This document shows positions 1 to 8,737 of a DNA stretch of 64,000 nucleotides, in pieces; the first letter of the stretch is position 1, and the number at the start of each line of letters is the position of its first letter. The notes beneath the pieces were generated by a model. That model ran no database searches. It had not been told where the DNA came from and worked only from the letters and a program-made list of their open reading frames with translations. A program made the translations under genes and the position numbers. This DNA is from Psychroflexus montanilacus (lineage in GTDB: Bacteria > Bacteroidota > Bacteroidia > Flavobacteriales > Flavobacteriaceae). The stretch covers positions 868,001 to 932,000 of the forward strand of contig NZ_JAIQZC010000001.1 in NCBI RefSeq assembly GCF_020164535.1, in the 5' to 3' direction.

Positions 1-446
1 TCATTAAAGAAGGTGAAGCCTTAGCAGAACTTCACGATCAAATCGTTGTGAAAGTTCCCATGATCAAAGAAGGTGTAAAGGCCATCAAATATTTTTCAGA
101 GAAAGGAATTCGCACCAATTGTACTTTAGTTTTTTCTGTAGGCCAGGCTCTTCTTGCTGCTAAAGCTGGAGCAACTTATGTTTCTCCATTTATTGGAAGG
201 CTGGATGACATTTCTACAGATGGGTTGAATTTAATTGAGGAAATCAGATTGGTGTATGATAACTACATGTTCGAAACTCAGATTTTGGCAGCTTCTGTAA
301 GACATACTATGCATGTGATTGACTGTGCAAAACTTGGTGCTGATGTGATGACTGGACCATTATCGTCTATCGAGGGACTTTTAAAACATCCATTAACCGA
401 CAGTGGATTGGAAAAATTCTTAGCAGATTATAATAAGAATAACTAA
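1..446 (+). CDS. Transaldolase / fructose-6-phosphate aldolase-like protein, 5' part missing
   Basis: The frame is open from the window edge (first full codon at position 3), so the gene starts upstream; 147 C-terminal residues are visible out of the roughly 215 usual for the small TalC/FSA-type transaldolases. These are TIM-barrel enzymes of the non-oxidative pentose phosphate pathway. The lysine in the strand motif VVKVPM (codon at 51-53) fits the Schiff-base lysine of the family. Further on come the conserved segments [16 protein letters not shown] and, near the end, GADVMTGP. The GTG at 48 is an internal valine codon, not a start. The gene converges on the threonine aldolase gene, with a repeat element between them. 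The family call is firm; transaldolase versus F6P aldolase specificity is not decided by what is visible. Confidence 0.9.
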   Translation, partial: IKEGEALAELHDQIVVKVPMIKEGVKAIKYFSEKGIRTNCTLVFSVGQALLAAKAGATYVSPFIGRLDDISTDGLNLIEEIRLVYDNYMFETQILAASVRHTMHVIDCAKLGADVMTGPLSSIEGLLKHPLTDSGLEKFLADYNKNN

Positions 447-463
447 TCGTTTAGAACTTCTGA

Positions 464-584
464 AATTATGGCTTAGGGATTGAAGCGGAAATCCTGCACC
501 CCCAAAGCATTGGGGGGAAGCATTGCAGCGAAAAGCCCGACCCCTCGCCAAAGCATTGGGAGGGGTAAGCCCCAAGCTATAATT
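464..584. repeat. Intergenic repeat with terminal inverted repeats and two internal hairpins
   Basis: The gap between two convergent genes is filled by a palindromic unit. The left end AATTATGGCTTAGGG (464-478) is the imperfect reverse complement of the right end CCCCAAGCTATAATT (570-584). Inside are two G/C hairpins, each with CAAAGCATTG in the loop region: one closed by CCCCC/GGGGG and one by CCCCTC/GAGGGG. The words GGATTGAAGCG and GCAGCGAAAAGCCCGACCC match, from memory, a dispersed intergenic repeat common in flavobacterial genomes. It could also act as a bidirectional terminator for the flanking genes. Confidence 0.7.
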
Positions 585-585
585 C

Positions 586-1605
586 CTAAAGAGACTTTAA
601 GGTTTTCAGGAAGTATTCGTGCTGTTCTTCTGTGTAATCTAAATGGGTGACGAGTCGCATTTTGCCATTGCCCATATTGCTTATTCTGATCCCTTTTTCT
701 TCGAGATCTCTCATAAATTTAATTTCATCGAGATGAGGCTGCAAGTAGAAAATTACAATATTGGTTTCCACATGATCTACGGCTTTGATAAGTGGATGAT
801 CGGTTAAGGTTTTTTCTATAGCCTTAGCTCTTTCGTGATCTTCATTCAATCTATCCACGTGGTGATGCAAAGCATAGTAGGCACCCGCAGCCATATAACC
901 AACTTGTCTCATGCCTCCTCCTAGCACTTTGCGGATACGGATAGCGTTTTTCATAAGGTCGTCGTTCCCCATTAAAACAGTACCCATAGGCGCACCAAGA
1001 CCTTTGGACAAACAAAGCGAAATGGTATCGAACTCTTTCCCAAAGTCTTTTGGATCGTGGTTATTGGCCACTATAGCGTTGTAAAGTCGTGCGCCGTCCA
1101 GATGTAATCCAAGACCATGTTTGTCGCAAACCGTTCTAATAGAACGAATGGTTTCCAAATCGTAACAGGCTCCGCCACCTTTGTTGGTCGTATTTTCCAA
1201 ACAGACCAAAGAAGTCAATGGACTGTGATAAAAATCCGGGGGGTTAATTGCTTCTTCTACAAGGTCTGCGGTGATTTTACCTTTATCACCGTCAACCAGT
1301 TTACATGACACTCCACTATTGAAGGAAACTCCGCCACCTTCATAATTATATACATGAGCCCATTTATCACAGATCAATTGTTCTCCAGGCTGGGTATGAA
1401 GTTTTATAGCTGCCTGATTGGACATAGACCCCGTAGGAAAATACAAGGCTGCATCCATCCCAAATAAATCTGCCAGGTAGGTTTCCAGCTGATTAACCGA
1501 AGGGTCTTCTTTATATACATCATCGCCAACTTCTGCATTCATCATGTATTTCAGCATGTCTTTAGTCGGTCTTGTAACCGTATCACTTCTTAAATCAATT
1601 TTCAT
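586..1605 (-). CDS. ltaE: Low-specificity L-threonine aldolase
   Basis: A 339-residue fold-type I PLP enzyme that cleaves L-threonine (and allo-threonine) to glycine and acetaldehyde. The protein opens with MKIDLRSDTVTRPT, the canonical N-terminus of the family. HLDGAR carries the Asp (D170) expected to contact the PLP ring nitrogen, and LSKGLGAPMG carries the PLP lysine (K201). The frame continues 42 codons upstream of this ATG (to 1731), but that stretch is hydrophobic, unlike the family, and overlaps the prfB promoter and leader, so the start at 1605 is preferred. The gene diverges from prfB with 82 bases between starts. Confidence 0.93.
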   Translation of the reverse strand: MKIDLRSDTVTRPTKDMLKYMMNAEVGDDVYKEDPSVNQLETYLADLFGMDAALYFPTGSMSNQAAIKLHTQPGEQLICDKWAHVYNYEGGGVSFNSGVSCKLVDGDKGKITADLVEEAINPPDFYHSPLTSLVCLENTTNKGGGACYDLETIRSIRTVCDKHGLGLHLDGARLYNAIVANNHDPKDFGKEFDTISLCLSKGLGAPMGTVLMGNDDLMKNAIRIRKVLGGGMRQVGYMAAGAYYALHHHVDRLNEDHERAKAIEKTLTDHPLIKAVDHVETNIVIFYLQPHLDEIKFMRDLEEKGIRISNMGNGKMRLVTHLDYTEEQHEYFLKTLKSL

Positions 1606-1640
1606 CCAGGTACTTTTTATTCGAAAATAAACATAATTAG

Positions 1641-1672
1641 ATTGATGACGCAGAAGATAATTTTTAAATTTG
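1641..1672 (+). promoter_or_regulatory. Bacteroidetes-type promoter of prfB
   Basis: ATTG (1641-1644), a 20-base spacer and TAAATTTG (1665-1672) match the -33 TTTG / -7 TAnnTTTG consensus of Bacteroidetes. The predicted transcript start is near 1676, about 12 bases before the prfB ATG at 1688. Confidence 0.6.
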
Positions 1673-1687
1673 AACAAAATTACGATC

Positions 1688-2795
1688 ATGATCAATTCTG
1701 AATCTATCAAGACTATAAATAAGCGTATCACTTCCTTAAACCAATATCTTTGACTTAGATGCCAAGCGCGTAAAAGTCACCAACGAAGAAGAAAAAACAT
1801 TTGCTCCGGACTTCTGGGACAAACCTCAACAAGCCCAAAAGCTGATGCAGGCCATCAATGATGAGAAGCAATGGATCAAAAGCTTTGATGAAGCCAAGCA
1901 AAAAGTTGAAGACCTCAATGTTTTATTCGAATTTTATGAGGATGGTGACGTCTCTGAAGAGGAAATCAAAGAGAAACACGATGAAGCTCTCGAACTTATT
2001 GAAGATTTAGAATTCAAGAATATGCTTTCTGAAGAAAGCGATCCCCTCACGGCCATCTTACAAATCACAGCTGGTGCTGGCGGAACTGAAAGTTGCGACT
2101 GGGCCGAAATGCTGATGAGAATGTACGTCATGTGGGCAGAGCGTAAAGGTTTCAAAATAAGGGAACTCAACCACCAATCGGGTGATGTCGCCGGCATAAA
2201 AACGGTGACTTTGGAAATTGAAGGCGATTACGCATTTGGCTGGTTGAAAGGTGAAAACGGCGTGCATCGCCTGGTGAGAATCTCTCCATTTGACAGTAAT
2301 GCCAAGCGACACACTTCTTTTGCCTCGGTTTACGTTTATCCTTTGGTAGACGATACGATCGAAATTGATATCAACCCCTCAGATATTGGCTGGGATTTTG
2401 CCAGATCTGGAGGTGCCGGTGGCCAAAATGTGAACAAAGTAGAAACTAAAGCTATTTTGACACATCATCCCAGTGGCATTGTGATACATAATTCTGAAAC
2501 GCGATCTCAACTCGAAAACAGAGAAAAAGCTATGAAAATGTTGAAGTCTCAGCTTTATGAAATTGAGCTTCAAAAACAACAGGCTGCCAGAACTGAAATT
2601 GAATCTGAAAAGAAAAGTATAGAGTGGGGCTCGCAAATTCGTAACTATGTCATGCATCCTTATAAACTAGTGAAGGACGTAAGAACTGGGCATGAAAGTG
2701 GCAATGTAGAAGATGTGATGAATGGACATATTGACTCCTTTTTGAAAACTTTCCTCATGAGCAGTGGACAGAAAAAAGAAACAGATACCTTATGA
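1688..2795 (+). CDS. prfB: Peptide chain release factor 2 (programmed +1 frameshift)
   Basis: RF2 reads UGA and UAA stop codons. Translation begins at ATG 1688 and reads 21 codons ending NQYL, then meets an in-frame TGA at 1751-1753. Skipping T1751 continues as DLDAKR, the usual RF2 sequence after the shift, giving 368 residues. The SPF tripeptide that recognises the stop codon is at about 199-201 and the catalytic GGQ at about 244-246, both intact. An open frame starting at 1845 is only the downstream part. The stop overlaps the ATG of the next gene (ATGA at 2792), which suggests translational coupling. The gene is likely autoregulated, with scarce RF2 favouring the shift. Confidence 0.95.
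1748..1754 (+). promoter_or_regulatory. prfB +1 frameshift site CTTTGAC
   Basis: CTT at 1748-1750 is the slippery leucine codon, followed by TGA and then C, the poor UGA-C termination context known from other bacterial prfB genes. The SD-like AGGGGG normally placed about 3 bases upstream of CTT is absent; the preceding bases are AAACCAATAT. Confidence 0.92.
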
Positions 2796-3133
2796 TAAAG
2801 ATATACCACAACCCGAGATGTAAAAAATCCAGAGAAGGCTTGGCCATTTTGGAAGAATCTGGAAAAGATTTTAAAATTATTAAATACTTAGACGAAGTAC
2901 CTTCCAAAGATGAAATTAAATCTATTCTTGATCAACTTGGAATTTCTCCAATAGACCTTGTGAGAACACAAGAAAAAATCTGGAAAGAGAGCTATAAAGG
3001 TAAAACGCTGACAAACTCAGAACTGATTGAAGCACTTCATGAGCATCCAAAATTAATCGAGCGCCCTATTGTTATAAATAACAATAAAGCTGTTATTGGT
3101 AGACCACCAGAAAATATTAAAGAAATCCTTTAA
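2792..3133 (+). CDS. ArsC-family (thioredoxin-fold) arsenate reductase-like protein
   Basis: A 113-residue protein of the ArsC/Spx/YffB family. The N-terminal NPRCKKSR puts the single nucleophilic cysteine at C10. Arginines at R58, R91 and R104 lie at nearly the same spacing from the cysteine as R60, R94 and R107 in E. coli ArsC (C12), which favours a true glutaredoxin-coupled reductase over Spx. The second cysteine of the Spx CxxC motif is absent. There are no ars transporter or regulator genes nearby, so a role in arsenic resistance is an inference from the family. The start overlaps the prfB stop by four bases, so the two are probably co-transcribed. Confidence 0.85.
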   Translation: MIKIYHNPRCKKSREGLAILEESGKDFKIIKYLDEVPSKDEIKSILDQLGISPIDLVRTQEKIWKESYKGKTLTNSELIEALHEHPKLIERPIVINNNKAVIGRPPENIKEIL

Positions 3134-3187
3134 TAATAATTAAGCCAAAGGGTCTTTGTAATTTAAAAGATCTTTAAAAAACACTAC

Positions 3188-4168
3188 ATGAATTTTATCG
3201 ACATACATTCAGAAGTAAAAGATGAATACCAACATTGGGCATTGAGCCAAAAAATACTTGAAGATGTTTTTCAATATCTTTCTGTAAAAGGAGACAGAGC
3301 TCAAGTAAAAGCTGGACTTGAAAACACACTAATGAATTTACAGCCAAGTCATGACATTTATGGCCAGGATTTATTTTTAAAGATTGACTACGATAGCATT
3401 AAATCTGGTTTTGAATATGCTAATTTAATACTGAATGAGATTGAAGCGCAGCATTGTTTTCAGTTGATCCAAGATGCAGCAAAAACTTACTTTGAGACTA
3501 TAGAAACTCCATCATCTGGAAAAATTAATGCTGAATATTTTGAGATAGGAGATTATAAATTGAAACGTAATCAATATATCGATAAGGCTTTTCATTTTGT
3601 AGAAACTGCATCTGATGAAGCTATAGCCATGAATGCCATTTTAAGATCTGCTTTAAGGTATGGTTCAATTTATGCAGAAACCCGACACATTGGTCCGCCT
3701 CAAAAAGTTTATGATTTATTTTACGACTGGGGCGTTAGAAATGAAGGTTTTGCTTCACCTTTTAATGCAAGACTACTAGGTAAACCAGAAGCCCAATTCT
3801 ACAGTTTATTCAAAGATACCGACGAAACTTTTGGAAGTGCAGGGAGTTTTTTCAATCTAGATCAGCCAGAAAATCCCGGGCATTGGTGCCTTGATCCTCC
3901 ATTCACCACCGAAATCATGTCGAAAGTTGATGTCATCTTGAAAGAGTGGCTTTCAACCTATAAAGAACTTAGTTTTTTATTGATCATTCCTGAAAGCCAT
4001 ACACCAGAAAACCAACCTGATGAAACTGTAACTTTAAAAAAAGACATTCATTATTACGAAGGTTTGGAAGGAGTGTTAAAACCTCTTCCCGTCAATGTGT
4101 GTATCCACAGGTATGGAAAACTAGATGGCTTTTCTGCGGAAGCTATTCTTGATGGTTATTCAAAATAA
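3188..4168 (+). CDS. Putative adenine-N6 methyltransferase related to the PCIF1 cap-methyltransferase core
   Basis: A 326-residue cytosolic protein with no signal or membrane segment. The first half is largely helical. Around residues 215-260 it reads FGSAGSFF, then WCLDPPF (DPPF at 236-239), then a strand FLLIIPESHTP. A (D/N)PPF tetrapeptide after a strand is motif IV of amino-directed methyltransferases. The order GS-G-FF, xPPF, then a hydrophobic strand ending IPE resembles, from memory, the catalytic core of PCIF1, which makes m6Am next to the mRNA cap in animals. The glycine-rich SAM motif I is not obvious, which also fits PCIF1. The gene lies 54 bases after the arsC-like gene on the same strand. 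Target unknown; the relationship is inferred from motifs and not proven. Confidence 0.5.
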   Translation: MNFIDIHSEVKDEYQHWALSQKILEDVFQYLSVKGDRAQVKAGLENTLMNLQPSHDIYGQDLFLKIDYDSIKSGFEYANLILNEIEAQHCFQLIQDAAKTYFETIETPSSGKINAEYFEIGDYKLKRNQYIDKAFHFVETASDEAIAMNAILRSALRYGSIYAETRHIGPPQKVYDLFYDWGVRNEGFASPFNARLLGKPEAQFYSLFKDTDETFGSAGSFFNLDQPENPGHWCLDPPFTTEIMSKVDVILKEWLSTYKELSFLLIIPESHTPENQPDETVTLKKDIHYYEGLEGVLKPLPVNVCIHRYGKLDGFSAEAILDGYSK

Positions 4169-4336
4169 AAGAGCTGTCACAAAACCCATTTTTCGTCTTT
4201 ATGAACCCGCCTAACTGCGCAAAACAGGTAGGTTTACTTCAGAATCTAAAATAATTGATTACCAATTTATATTTAGATCTTGAAACTCCCGAAACATCGG
4301 GAAAAGGTGACAATTTATTGTTTTGTGACAACTCTT
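4169..4336. repeat. MITE-like element with 17-bp terminal inverted repeats
   Basis: AAGAGCTGTCACAAAAC (4169-4185) and GTTTTGTGACAACTCTT (4320-4336) are inverted copies with one mismatch and bound a 168-bp non-coding unit. Inside are two small hairpins (CCT..CTG/CAG..AGG near 4210-4233; CCCGA/TCGGG near 4287-4301). The end sequence resembles, from memory, termini of some Bacteroidetes IS families. It carries no ORF, so any mobilisation would be in trans. It starts directly after the stop codon of the preceding gene and may serve as its terminator. Confidence 0.6.
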
Positions 4337-4360
4337 CCTTTAAATCATAGAGGTTTAAAA

Positions 4361-5755
4361 TTATTTAGAATTTGTCATGTCTTCTGGTCTTACCCATTTG
4401 TCAAATTCCTCTTCGGTAGTGTAGCCTAAATTAACCGCCTCTTCTCTCAAAGTAGTTCCATTTTTATGAGCAGTATTGGCAATCTCAGCAGCTTTGTAAT
4501 AACCGATTTTCGTATTTAAGGCGGTAACCAGCATTAGTGAATTTCTCAATAATTCATCGATTCGTTCCTGATTGGGTTCAATCCCAGCCGCACAATTTTC
4601 ATCAAAAGATACGCAGGCATCCCCAATCAATTGAGCAGACTGTAATAGATTGGCCGCCATAACAGGTTTGAATACATTCAATTCAAACTGACCCTGCATG
4701 CCTCCAACTCCAACAGCTACGTCATTACCCATAACCTGAGCGCAAACCATGGTTAAAGCTTCGCATTGTGTTGGATTGACTTTTCCGGGCATGATGGAAG
4801 AACCTGGTTCATTGGCTGGGATGGTGATTTCTCCAATACCACTTCGTGGTCCGGAAGACAACATTCTGATGTCATTCCCAATTTTGTTAAGAGATACAGC
4901 AAGTTGTTTTAAAGCACCATGAGTTTCAACTAAAGCATCGTGAGCGGCAAGCGCTTCAAACTTATTTTCAGCAGATACAAAAGGTAGTTTGGTAAATTCA
5001 GCAATATAAGCTGAAACTTTTTCGGCGTAGCCCTCTGGGGTGTTTAAACCTGTCCCTACCGCAGTTCCTCCAAGCGCTAATTCATGAAGGTGAGGAAGTG
5101 TGTTTTCTAAAGCCTTAAGTCCGTGATTCAACTGAGACACATATCCACTAAACTCTTGTCCAAGCGTTAACGGTGTGGCATCCATGAAATGAGTTCTTCC
5201 AATTTTCACTACATCTTTGAAGGCTTCAGCTTTGTTCTGAAGTTGGTCTCTAAGCTGTGATACCCCGGGAATCGTAACTTCTACAATTTTTTTGTAAATC
5301 GCAATATGCATTCCAGTTGGAAACGTGTCGTTGGAAGATTGAGACTTGTTGACATCGTCATTTGGTGATACGAATTTATCTCCTTTTCCCAATTCATGAC
5401 CTTGCAGCTGGTGAATTCTGTTAGAAATCACTTCGTTCACATTCATATTACTCTGAGTTCCAGAGCCTGTTTGCCAGATTACTAAAGGAAACTGATCATC
5501 GTGTTGACCCTCCAATATCTCATCACATACCTTAGCAATTAAATCTCTTTTTTCTTCTTCAAGAACACCTAATTCTGCATTAGTATACGCTGCTGCTTTC
5601 TTCAGATAAGCGAAGCCATAGATAATTTCTAAAGGCATAGAGCCTTGTGGCCCGATTTTAAAATTATTTCTCGATCGCTCCGTCTGTGCTGCCCAAAGTT
5701 TGTCTGATGGCACTTGGACTTCGCCTATGGTATCTTTTTCTATTCTGTAGGACAT
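4361..5755 (-). CDS. fumC: Fumarate hydratase, class II
   Basis: A 464-residue homotetrameric enzyme of the aspartase/fumarase family that interconverts fumarate and malate in the TCA cycle. [13 protein letters not shown] (about 97-109), [10 protein letters not shown] (187-196, with H189 matching the E. coli active-site region) and the signature [11 protein letters not shown] (318-328, catalytic serine in the mobile loop) are all intact. Length and termini are normal for FumC. CAAATTTA at 5776-5783, which is TAAATTTG on this strand, could be the -7 box, about 17 bases before the ATG. No clear -33 partner is seen. Confidence 0.96.
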   Translation of the reverse strand: MSYRIEKDTIGEVQVPSDKLWAAQTERSRNNFKIGPQGSMPLEIIYGFAYLKKAAAYTNAELGVLEEEKRDLIAKVCDEILEGQHDDQFPLVIWQTGSGTQSNMNVNEVISNRIHQLQGHELGKGDKFVSPNDDVNKSQSSNDTFPTGMHIAIYKKIVEVTIPGVSQLRDQLQNKAEAFKDVVKIGRTHFMDATPLTLGQEFSGYVSQLNHGLKALENTLPHLHELALGGTAVGTGLNTPEGYAEKVSAYIAEFTKLPFVSAENKFEALAAHDALVETHGALKQLAVSLNKIGNDIRMLSSGPRSGIGEITIPANEPGSSIMPGKVNPTQCEALTMVCAQVMGNDVAVGVGGMQGQFELNVFKPVMAANLLQSAQLIGDACVSFDENCAAGIEPNQERIDELLRNSLMLVTALNTKIGYYKAAEIANTAHKNGTTLREEAVNLGYTTEEEFDKWVRPEDMTNSK

Positions 5756-5841
5756 AGTATGATTTTTTTGTTTGTCAAATTTAAGAAATATTAAGTTGAG
5801 TAGCCTTTAAGATTCAATTTCTAGAGAATTATTTTGATGAA

Positions 5842-5876
5842 TTGTGAGCGTGTATTTCAATGTTTATTTATCTTTG
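5842..5876 (+). promoter_or_regulatory. Possible promoter of the 55-residue membrane protein gene
   Basis: TATCTTTG (5869-5876) is a perfect TAnnTTTG box 20 bases before the ATG at 5897. The nearest TTG (5842-5844) is 24 bases upstream, longer than the usual spacing, so the -33 half is weak. Confidence 0.4.
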
Positions 5877-5896
5877 CGTAAACAAAATTTATTCCG

Positions 5897-6064
5897 ATGT
5901 TCGAATTTGATCAATATTTAGGGTTTTTACTTTTTTTACTCATTTTAACCATAGGGTTTTGGTTATTGATTTTCTTAACGGCGATTATACCCTATTGGAT
6001 TGGAGGGTCTTTAATAGAAAGGCTGAAAGAAATCAAGGAAGGTAAAAAGAAGAAAGACGACTAA
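5897..6064 (+). CDS. Small single-span membrane protein, 55 residues
   Basis: ATG 5897 opens a 55-codon frame. It has a short acidic N-terminus (MFEFDQ), a hydrophobic stretch from about residue 8 to 35 (many L, I, F, W), and a charged C-terminal tail that is mostly lysine and ends KKKKDD. That is the layout of a small inner-membrane protein with a basic cytoplasmic tail. Support for a real gene: a TAnnTTTG box upstream, a perfect terminator 20 bases after the stop, and no overlapping gene. I do not recognise the family. Confidence 0.65.
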   Translation: MFEFDQYLGFLLFLLILTIGFWLLIFLTAIIPYWIGGSLIERLKEIKEGKKKKDD

Positions 6065-6083
6065 ATCAATTTATATTATTCAA

Positions 6084-6123
6084 CAAAAAAGGCAGGAAAT
6101 CTATAGATTTCCTGCCTTTTTTG
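6084..6123. terminator. Bidirectional Rho-independent terminator
   Basis: A perfect stem, GGCAGGAAATC/GATTTCCTGCC, with a TATA loop is flanked by six A on one side and six T on the other. It serves both the small membrane protein gene and the convergent TonB-family receptor gene. Confidence 0.9.
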
Positions 6124-6144
6124 TTGGTTATAGTTCAACTAAGT

Positions 6145-8619
6145 TTATTGTGCACCACCGAATTCACCACCGCCATCATCGTCATCACCTCCTCGACGGT
6201 TCTGCTCTCTTTTTTGTTGATTAAACCTATACACAACAGTAGCAGTAACTTGCCTTACTCTCCATTGAAAAGAGCTGTCTCGTATAAAATTATCTGCTAT
6301 TGTGAATTGATCTCTTCTTCTAGAATTAAATAAATCTCTAACATTTAAAGAAACTGTCAAACTTTCATTTTCTAAAAAATCTTTACTCAATCCCATATCT
6401 ACAGAAGCAATAGGATCAGTCTCTGTTTGAGCGTTTACCCTTGGACCTCTGTAAAAAGCATTGGTCTGCCATTGTATCTTTCCGGGCAGAATTATGTTTG
6501 AGCTAAATCTTCCAAAATAACTTTCATTGGTTGCTCCAAATGGTGTGCCCTCGAAATCACCTTCACTTTCGAATCTGAAATAATTAAAACTTAAGTTGGT
6601 TCTTAGCCATTTTGCCGGGTTATAGAGCACACCTACTTCAGCACCATAGCGTTCTTCTGTAGCTAGATTAATTGGAATATTTTCAATAATTGGTATATTA
6701 TCTTCATCGGTTCTTCTGCCTGTATCTCTTTCGATTCTTTCAAATGCATCAGTTTCTCTTTGATAATAAACTGAACCTGTTAGCGTAAGTTTTTCCCAGC
6801 GCTTTAAGTATCCTAAATCAAAAGCATTTGCAAAGGATGGATCTAAATCTGGATTACCTTGAAATACATTAATTCTACTGGACTGAGATGGAAATGGATT
6901 CAAAAACCAACTTCTTGGTCTATTGATTCTCCTGTTGTATCCTAAAGTTACATTTTCATCTTCGCCTAATTCATAAACCAAATTTACAGTTGGAAAAAAT
7001 CCACCAAAGTTTTTATCAAAATCAAGTACATCTAAAACATCTGGAGATGAAACATCGTTAGGAAAAAGTGGAGTGGTATTACCTTTTAATTGAGTTTGCT
7101 CATATCTCAATCCGAGCAAATAAGAAAAATCACCAATTTTGTCACCGTATTGAGTGTAAACTGCAGTAACATTCTGTTGAAAATCAAAATCACTGGAGAC
7201 ATTTGCATCTGGTGATATTTCTCCGGTATCAACATCAAGGCGTTCGACTAGAAAACTTTGAGACTGGTCAGAATAATCACCTCTAAAACCTGCTTCAAAT
7301 TGCGCATCGCCCATAGGTCTTACATAATCTGCTTGAATCAAATAACTGTCTTCAATCTCTGATTCAAAATTATCTTGAAAAGCGACTTCAGCATTATTAA
7401 TAACAACATTTTCATCGATTAAAGAGGGCTTAATCTCATCTTTTCTGGAATATTGTATGTCTGCTGTCAACTTGTGATCACGGTTATCTTTATCAAAGCG
7501 CTTTTCATAATTCATTGCAAATTGATAACGTTCGTCTTCTTCAATTTCCTCTTCAATTCTTAAAGTCCGACTGTCCAGCTCTCCTCTATCAAATCGTTGA
7601 TTAAAGTTGGTAGTAACATCTCTATCATCACCAATTCTTCCAAAAAAACTAGCAGTCACCGATGACATATCATCGATAAAATATTCTACTCCTGAATTTA
7701 TATTTAAATTCTGTCCGGTTCTGTCATAACGCCTGTCTTCCAATACTCTATCAAAAGTTGAATTTGAAGATTCTCTATATTCTGTGTCAAATAATGCATT
7801 ACCAGGCCTGTTTCTGTCTGTGTAACCTACACTTGTAAAAATATTGAAATTGTCAGATCTTAAATTTAAATCTGCAAAGGCCCCAGAATTTTTTGGATCA
7901 CCTAAGGTTCCTCTAAAAGAGCCATTAAACCCAAGTGTTTTTTCACGTTTTAAGATAATATTGATGATTCCTGCAGAACCCTCAGCATCATACCTAGCCG
8001 AAGGACTCGTAATTACTTCTACCGATTCTATAGCATCGGCTGGAAGCTGCTGAAAGACATCCTGATCTCCAAAACCTGCTACAGATGAAGGCTTACCATT
8101 AATAAGAATTCTAACATTATCATTACCACGTAGACTTATAGCACCATCAATATCTACTGTAACCGAAGGAACATTTCCCAGTGCTTCACTTACAGTCCCT
8201 CCAGAGGTAGTTAAATCTTTTCCTACATTGTAAATCTTTTTGTCCAATCTCACATCTACTTGAGTGGTTTCAGCAACTACTGTAACCTCATCCAGATCAT
8301 CTGCTTTAGCACCAAGTTTTATAGTCCCTAGATCTGTGTCTTTATCTATAGTGAAATTATTCATTTTCTTCACTTCAAAAGAAATATATTCGATTTCTAA
8401 ATTGTAAGTCCCTTTTTCAAGTTCTATTGAAAAAACTCCGTCACGATTTGTCACACCACCATTTACTACACCACCGTCTTCTGGACTTCTAGCTGAAACT
8501 GAAGCATATTCCAAAGGAAAATCTTGAGAGGCATCTATCACTTTTCCAGTCAATTCATACTTCTGCGCAAATCCCACAACAGGTAAAAATGCAAGTATGA
8601 TCAATATCTTTTTATACAC
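6145..8619 (-). CDS. TonB-dependent receptor-like outer-membrane protein with CarboxypepD_reg domain
   Basis: An 824-residue protein. The signal peptide MYKKILIILAFLPVVGFAQ is followed by a carboxypeptidase-regulatory-like domain (about 22-105: LTGKVID, NRDGVFSIEL). Then comes a plug domain (about 115-230: VSEALGNVPSVTVD, ISLRGNDNVRILINGKPSS, ESVEVITSPSARYDAEGSAG) and a beta-barrel to the end (LNVRDLFNSRRRDQF near the C-terminus). This is the layout of the OMP_b-brl_3 family of flavobacterial receptors. No SusD partner is adjacent, so the substrate is unknown. The C-terminal tail is glycine- and aspartate-rich (GGDDDDGGGEFGG), unusual for a barrel that normally ends in an aromatic residue. 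It is transcribed alone and divergently from the DUF349 gene. Confidence 0.9.
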   Translation of the reverse strand: MYKKILIILAFLPVVGFAQKYELTGKVIDASQDFPLEYASVSARSPEDGGVVNGGVTNRDGVFSIELEKGTYNLEIEYISFEVKKMNNFTIDKDTDLGTIKLGAKADDLDEVTVVAETTQVDVRLDKKIYNVGKDLTTSGGTVSEALGNVPSVTVDIDGAISLRGNDNVRILINGKPSSVAGFGDQDVFQQLPADAIESVEVITSPSARYDAEGSAGIINIILKREKTLGFNGSFRGTLGDPKNSGAFADLNLRSDNFNIFTSVGYTDRNRPGNALFDTEYRESSNSTFDRVLEDRRYDRTGQNLNINSGVEYFIDDMSSVTASFFGRIGDDRDVTTNFNQRFDRGELDSRTLRIEEEIEEDERYQFAMNYEKRFDKDNRDHKLTADIQYSRKDEIKPSLIDENVVINNAEVAFQDNFESEIEDSYLIQADYVRPMGDAQFEAGFRGDYSDQSQSFLVERLDVDTGEISPDANVSSDFDFQQNVTAVYTQYGDKIGDFSYLLGLRYEQTQLKGNTTPLFPNDVSSPDVLDVLDFDKNFGGFFPTVNLVYELGEDENVTLGYNRRINRPRSWFLNPFPSQSSRINVFQGNPDLDPSFANAFDLGYLKRWEKLTLTGSVYYQRETDAFERIERDTGRRTDEDNIPIIENIPINLATEERYGAEVGVLYNPAKWLRTNLSFNYFRFESEGDFEGTPFGATNESYFGRFSSNIILPGKIQWQTNAFYRGPRVNAQTETDPIASVDMGLSKDFLENESLTVSLNVRDLFNSRRRDQFTIADNFIRDSSFQWRVRQVTATVVYRFNQQKREQNRRGGDDDDGGGEFGGAQ

Positions 8620-8737
8620 AAGTTTTGGTTTTTAGTTCGGTTATAGGACTTATTGATGTAAATACAGTTTAATCTGTTGCCGTTAAAGTTGAGTTAACAC
8701 TTTTAAAGCCGATTTATAGACGAATTTTATTCAATTT

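Noticed and set aside
1606-1731. N-terminal extension of threonine aldolase by 42 residues
   Set aside because: The extra residues are hydrophobic and unlike the family, and they overlap the prfB promoter and leader on the other strand. MKIDLRSDTV at 1605 is the family's normal start.
1845-2795. RF2 as a 316-residue protein starting at ATG 1845
   Set aside because: The frame continues upstream to a CTTTGAC site joined to a 21-codon leader, so this ATG is an internal methionine.
4169-4336. Remnant of a transposase gene inside the inverted repeats
   Set aside because: All six frames are short and show no transposase motif, so the unit is non-coding.
5756-5896. Riboswitch or leader in the gap upstream of fumC
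   Set aside because: No stable helices or known riboswitch core could be seen in these 141 bases, only a possible -7 box for each direction.
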